Shown here piece by piece: positions 30,420-31,365 of a DNA stretch of 31,365 bases. The translations under genes were made by a program, and so were the position numbers. The stretch is from positions 1 to 31,365 of the forward strand of contig JBCDBH010000021.1 of assembly GCA_039184055.1 (NCBI GenBank), written 5' to 3'. Each line of letters begins with the position of its first letter. Position 1 is the stretch's first letter. The notes under the pieces are model-generated. The model was not told where the DNA came from. It saw nothing but the letters and a program-made list of their open reading frames with translations, and did not search any database. The DNA is from JBCDBH01 sp039184055 (GTDB lineage: Bacteria > Acidobacteriota > Thermoanaerobaculia > Multivoradales > J023).

Positions 30420-31365
30420 TCTCGACGAACGCTAGATAGCCTGGCGCACTGTAATCCATGCTCGCGAGTCGACGAATCCAGGGCTCTGCCTCGATCGGGC
30501 GATCCGCCTCGAGTAAGAGTCGCACCCAGAGATCGATGTCTTGGGGTCGAGGCTGACGTCGTTCGACCAGTGAGCGGGCCGTGTCGATACCTTCACCTCT
30601 CGAAAGACCGGCTCCATCGTGATCATCGAGCTCGTCAAACGCACTGGCAAGGAGGTGGTGAGCACGTGCCAACCAGTAGCGATACTTGCGATCCTCGTCA
30701 TTCGCCAGATCGGTGAGAACGTCGCGGCACGATCGTGCCAGCGTTAGTGCTGGCTCGGGCAAAGCCTCGGCCAAAGAAAGGGATGCCGACACGCAGCGGT
30801 TGCGTGCCCAGGCGAGGCGCCAGAGGCCGTGACTTGGCTCGAGAGCGAGCAGTGACTCGACAATCGACCGATCCTCTTCGAGCACCTCGCGAGCCGCTCC
30901 GAGCTCACCAGCGCCGATCCACACTCGGCCCAGGCGGTTGAGACGTTGAGCAAGGATCGCTTGCCAATTGGTGTTGGTTGGATCGTGCTCGACGAGACGT
31001 CGGGCCAATCCGACACTGGTCTCGAGCGCATCGAGGGCATCCGTGCGATTACCAAGATCGAGTAGCAAGTCGGCAATATAGTCGAGAGTGATCCCGACCC
31101 AATACCCGCTAGGTGGGTCGTCGACCGTTGCCAAACGCTGAAAGATGGGCAGGGCCAGGCGGAAACGCGCAAGCGCCAGGGACAGCCGGCCAGCGCTGCG
31201 CTGAGCGTCCCCGAGCTTGGCGTAGACCTTGGCCAACTCGCCGGCGAGCGCCTCATCTTCTTTCACCAAGTCCTCGAAGATCTCGCGGCTCGCTTCGAGA
31301 GCCTCGATCGCCGGCTCGAGCTCGCCTTGTTCTTCGCGGAGCTGACCGACGTTGCTCAAGGAGTA
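30403..31365 (-). CDS. TPR-repeat protein, C-terminal part (N-terminus outside the window)
   Basis: About 320 residues visible; the frame continues through the right edge (Tyr-Ser-Leu at 31365-31357), so the first in-frame start seen (TTG 31359) is not necessarily the real one. Helical repeats of 34-42 residues can be read: YAKLGDAQRSAGRLSLALARF, then ILAQRLNRLGRVWIGAGELG, then YWLARAHHLLASAFDELDDH, each with the small-residue pattern of TPR helices. Many large TPR tails with LARRLVEHDPTNTNWQ-type repeats belong to PknB-like serine/threonine kinases or winged-helix regulators, so such an N-terminal domain is likely but unseen. It overlaps the end of the AT-rich gene by 17 bp. Confidence 0.8.
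   Translation of the reverse strand, partial: YSLSNVGQLREEQGELEPAIEALEASREIFEDLVKEDEALAGELAKVYAKLGDAQRSAGRLSLALARFRLALPIFQRLATVDDPPSGYWVGITLDYIADLLLDLGNRTDALDALETSVGLARRLVEHDPTNTNWQAILAQRLNRLGRVWIGAGELGAAREVLEEDRSIVESLLALEPSHGLWRLAWARNRCVSASLSLAEALPEPALTLARSCRDVLTDLANDEDRKYRYWLARAHHLLASAFDELDDHDGAGLSRGEGIDTARSLVERRQPRPQDIDLWVRLLLEADRPIEAEPWIRRLASMDYSAPGYLAFVEINRAP

Overview
The window is GC-rich, densely coded DNA from a Gram-negative bacterium: it carries LpxC (lipid A synthesis), several lipoprotein or Sec signal peptides, and genes separated by short spacers. A large secreted Asp-box (VPS10/sortilin-like) protein, a response regulator fused to LpxC, a TPR protein of the kind seen at the C-terminus of Ser/Thr kinases, and several large secreted peptidases suggest Acidobacteriota or a neighbouring phylum. 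That placement is an inference from gene content, not a phylogeny. No rRNA, tRNA, CRISPR array or transposase was recognised.

Layout. 1-2284 (-): N-terminal part of a secreted Asp-box repeat protein, cut by the window edge. 2512-4722 (+): lipoprotein multicopper oxidase. 4723-5258: gene-free, with a strong hairpin and a heptamer repeat. 5259-6532 (+): two overlapping genes, a four-helix membrane protein and a nucleoside 2-deoxyribosyltransferase-like protein. 6682-7479 (+): SDR oxidoreductase. 7581-8894 (-): receiver-LpxC fusion, divergent from a minimal zincin (9007, +) and a GNAT (9485, +). 10055-10670: gene-free, with a hairpin and a perfect palindromic operator candidate upstream of a second SDR (10671-11432, +). 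11418-16848 (-): DUF2868 protein, DUF3482 GTPase and flippase with stop/start overlaps, then a TylF-like methyltransferase. 16926-19922 (-): secreted subtilase ending in two copies of one module. 20148-25346 (-): Elp3, membrane SGNH hydrolase and a ketosynthase with a large insertion, tightly packed. 25385-26511 (+), divergent from elp3: a rhizavidin-like avidin overlapping a Trm9-like methyltransferase. 26528-28081 (-): S33/TAP-like lipoprotein peptidase. 28173-29252 (-): phosphotransferase-family protein. 29457-30419 (+): AT-richer unknown protein with an internal duplication. 30403-31365 (-): TPR protein, cut by the window edge.

Functional reading. The locus around 23.5-26.5 kb is the most striking. 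Elp3 (wobble-uridine cm5U chemistry) and a Trm9/ALKBH8-like methyltransferase (which completes mcm5U in eukaryotes) lie back to back, separated by an avidin gene and sharing a 38-bp divergent promoter. The receiver-LpxC fusion suggests direct phospho-control of the committed step of lipid A synthesis. The membrane protein/deoxyribosyltransferase-like pair looks like a self-contained, possibly nucleotide-linked module. The 12-17 kb block looks like an envelope or polysaccharide export unit headed by the uncharacterised DUF2868/DUF3482 pair. Several genes have a -10-like hexamer about 6 nt before ATG and no Shine-Dalgarno, suggesting leaderless transcripts.
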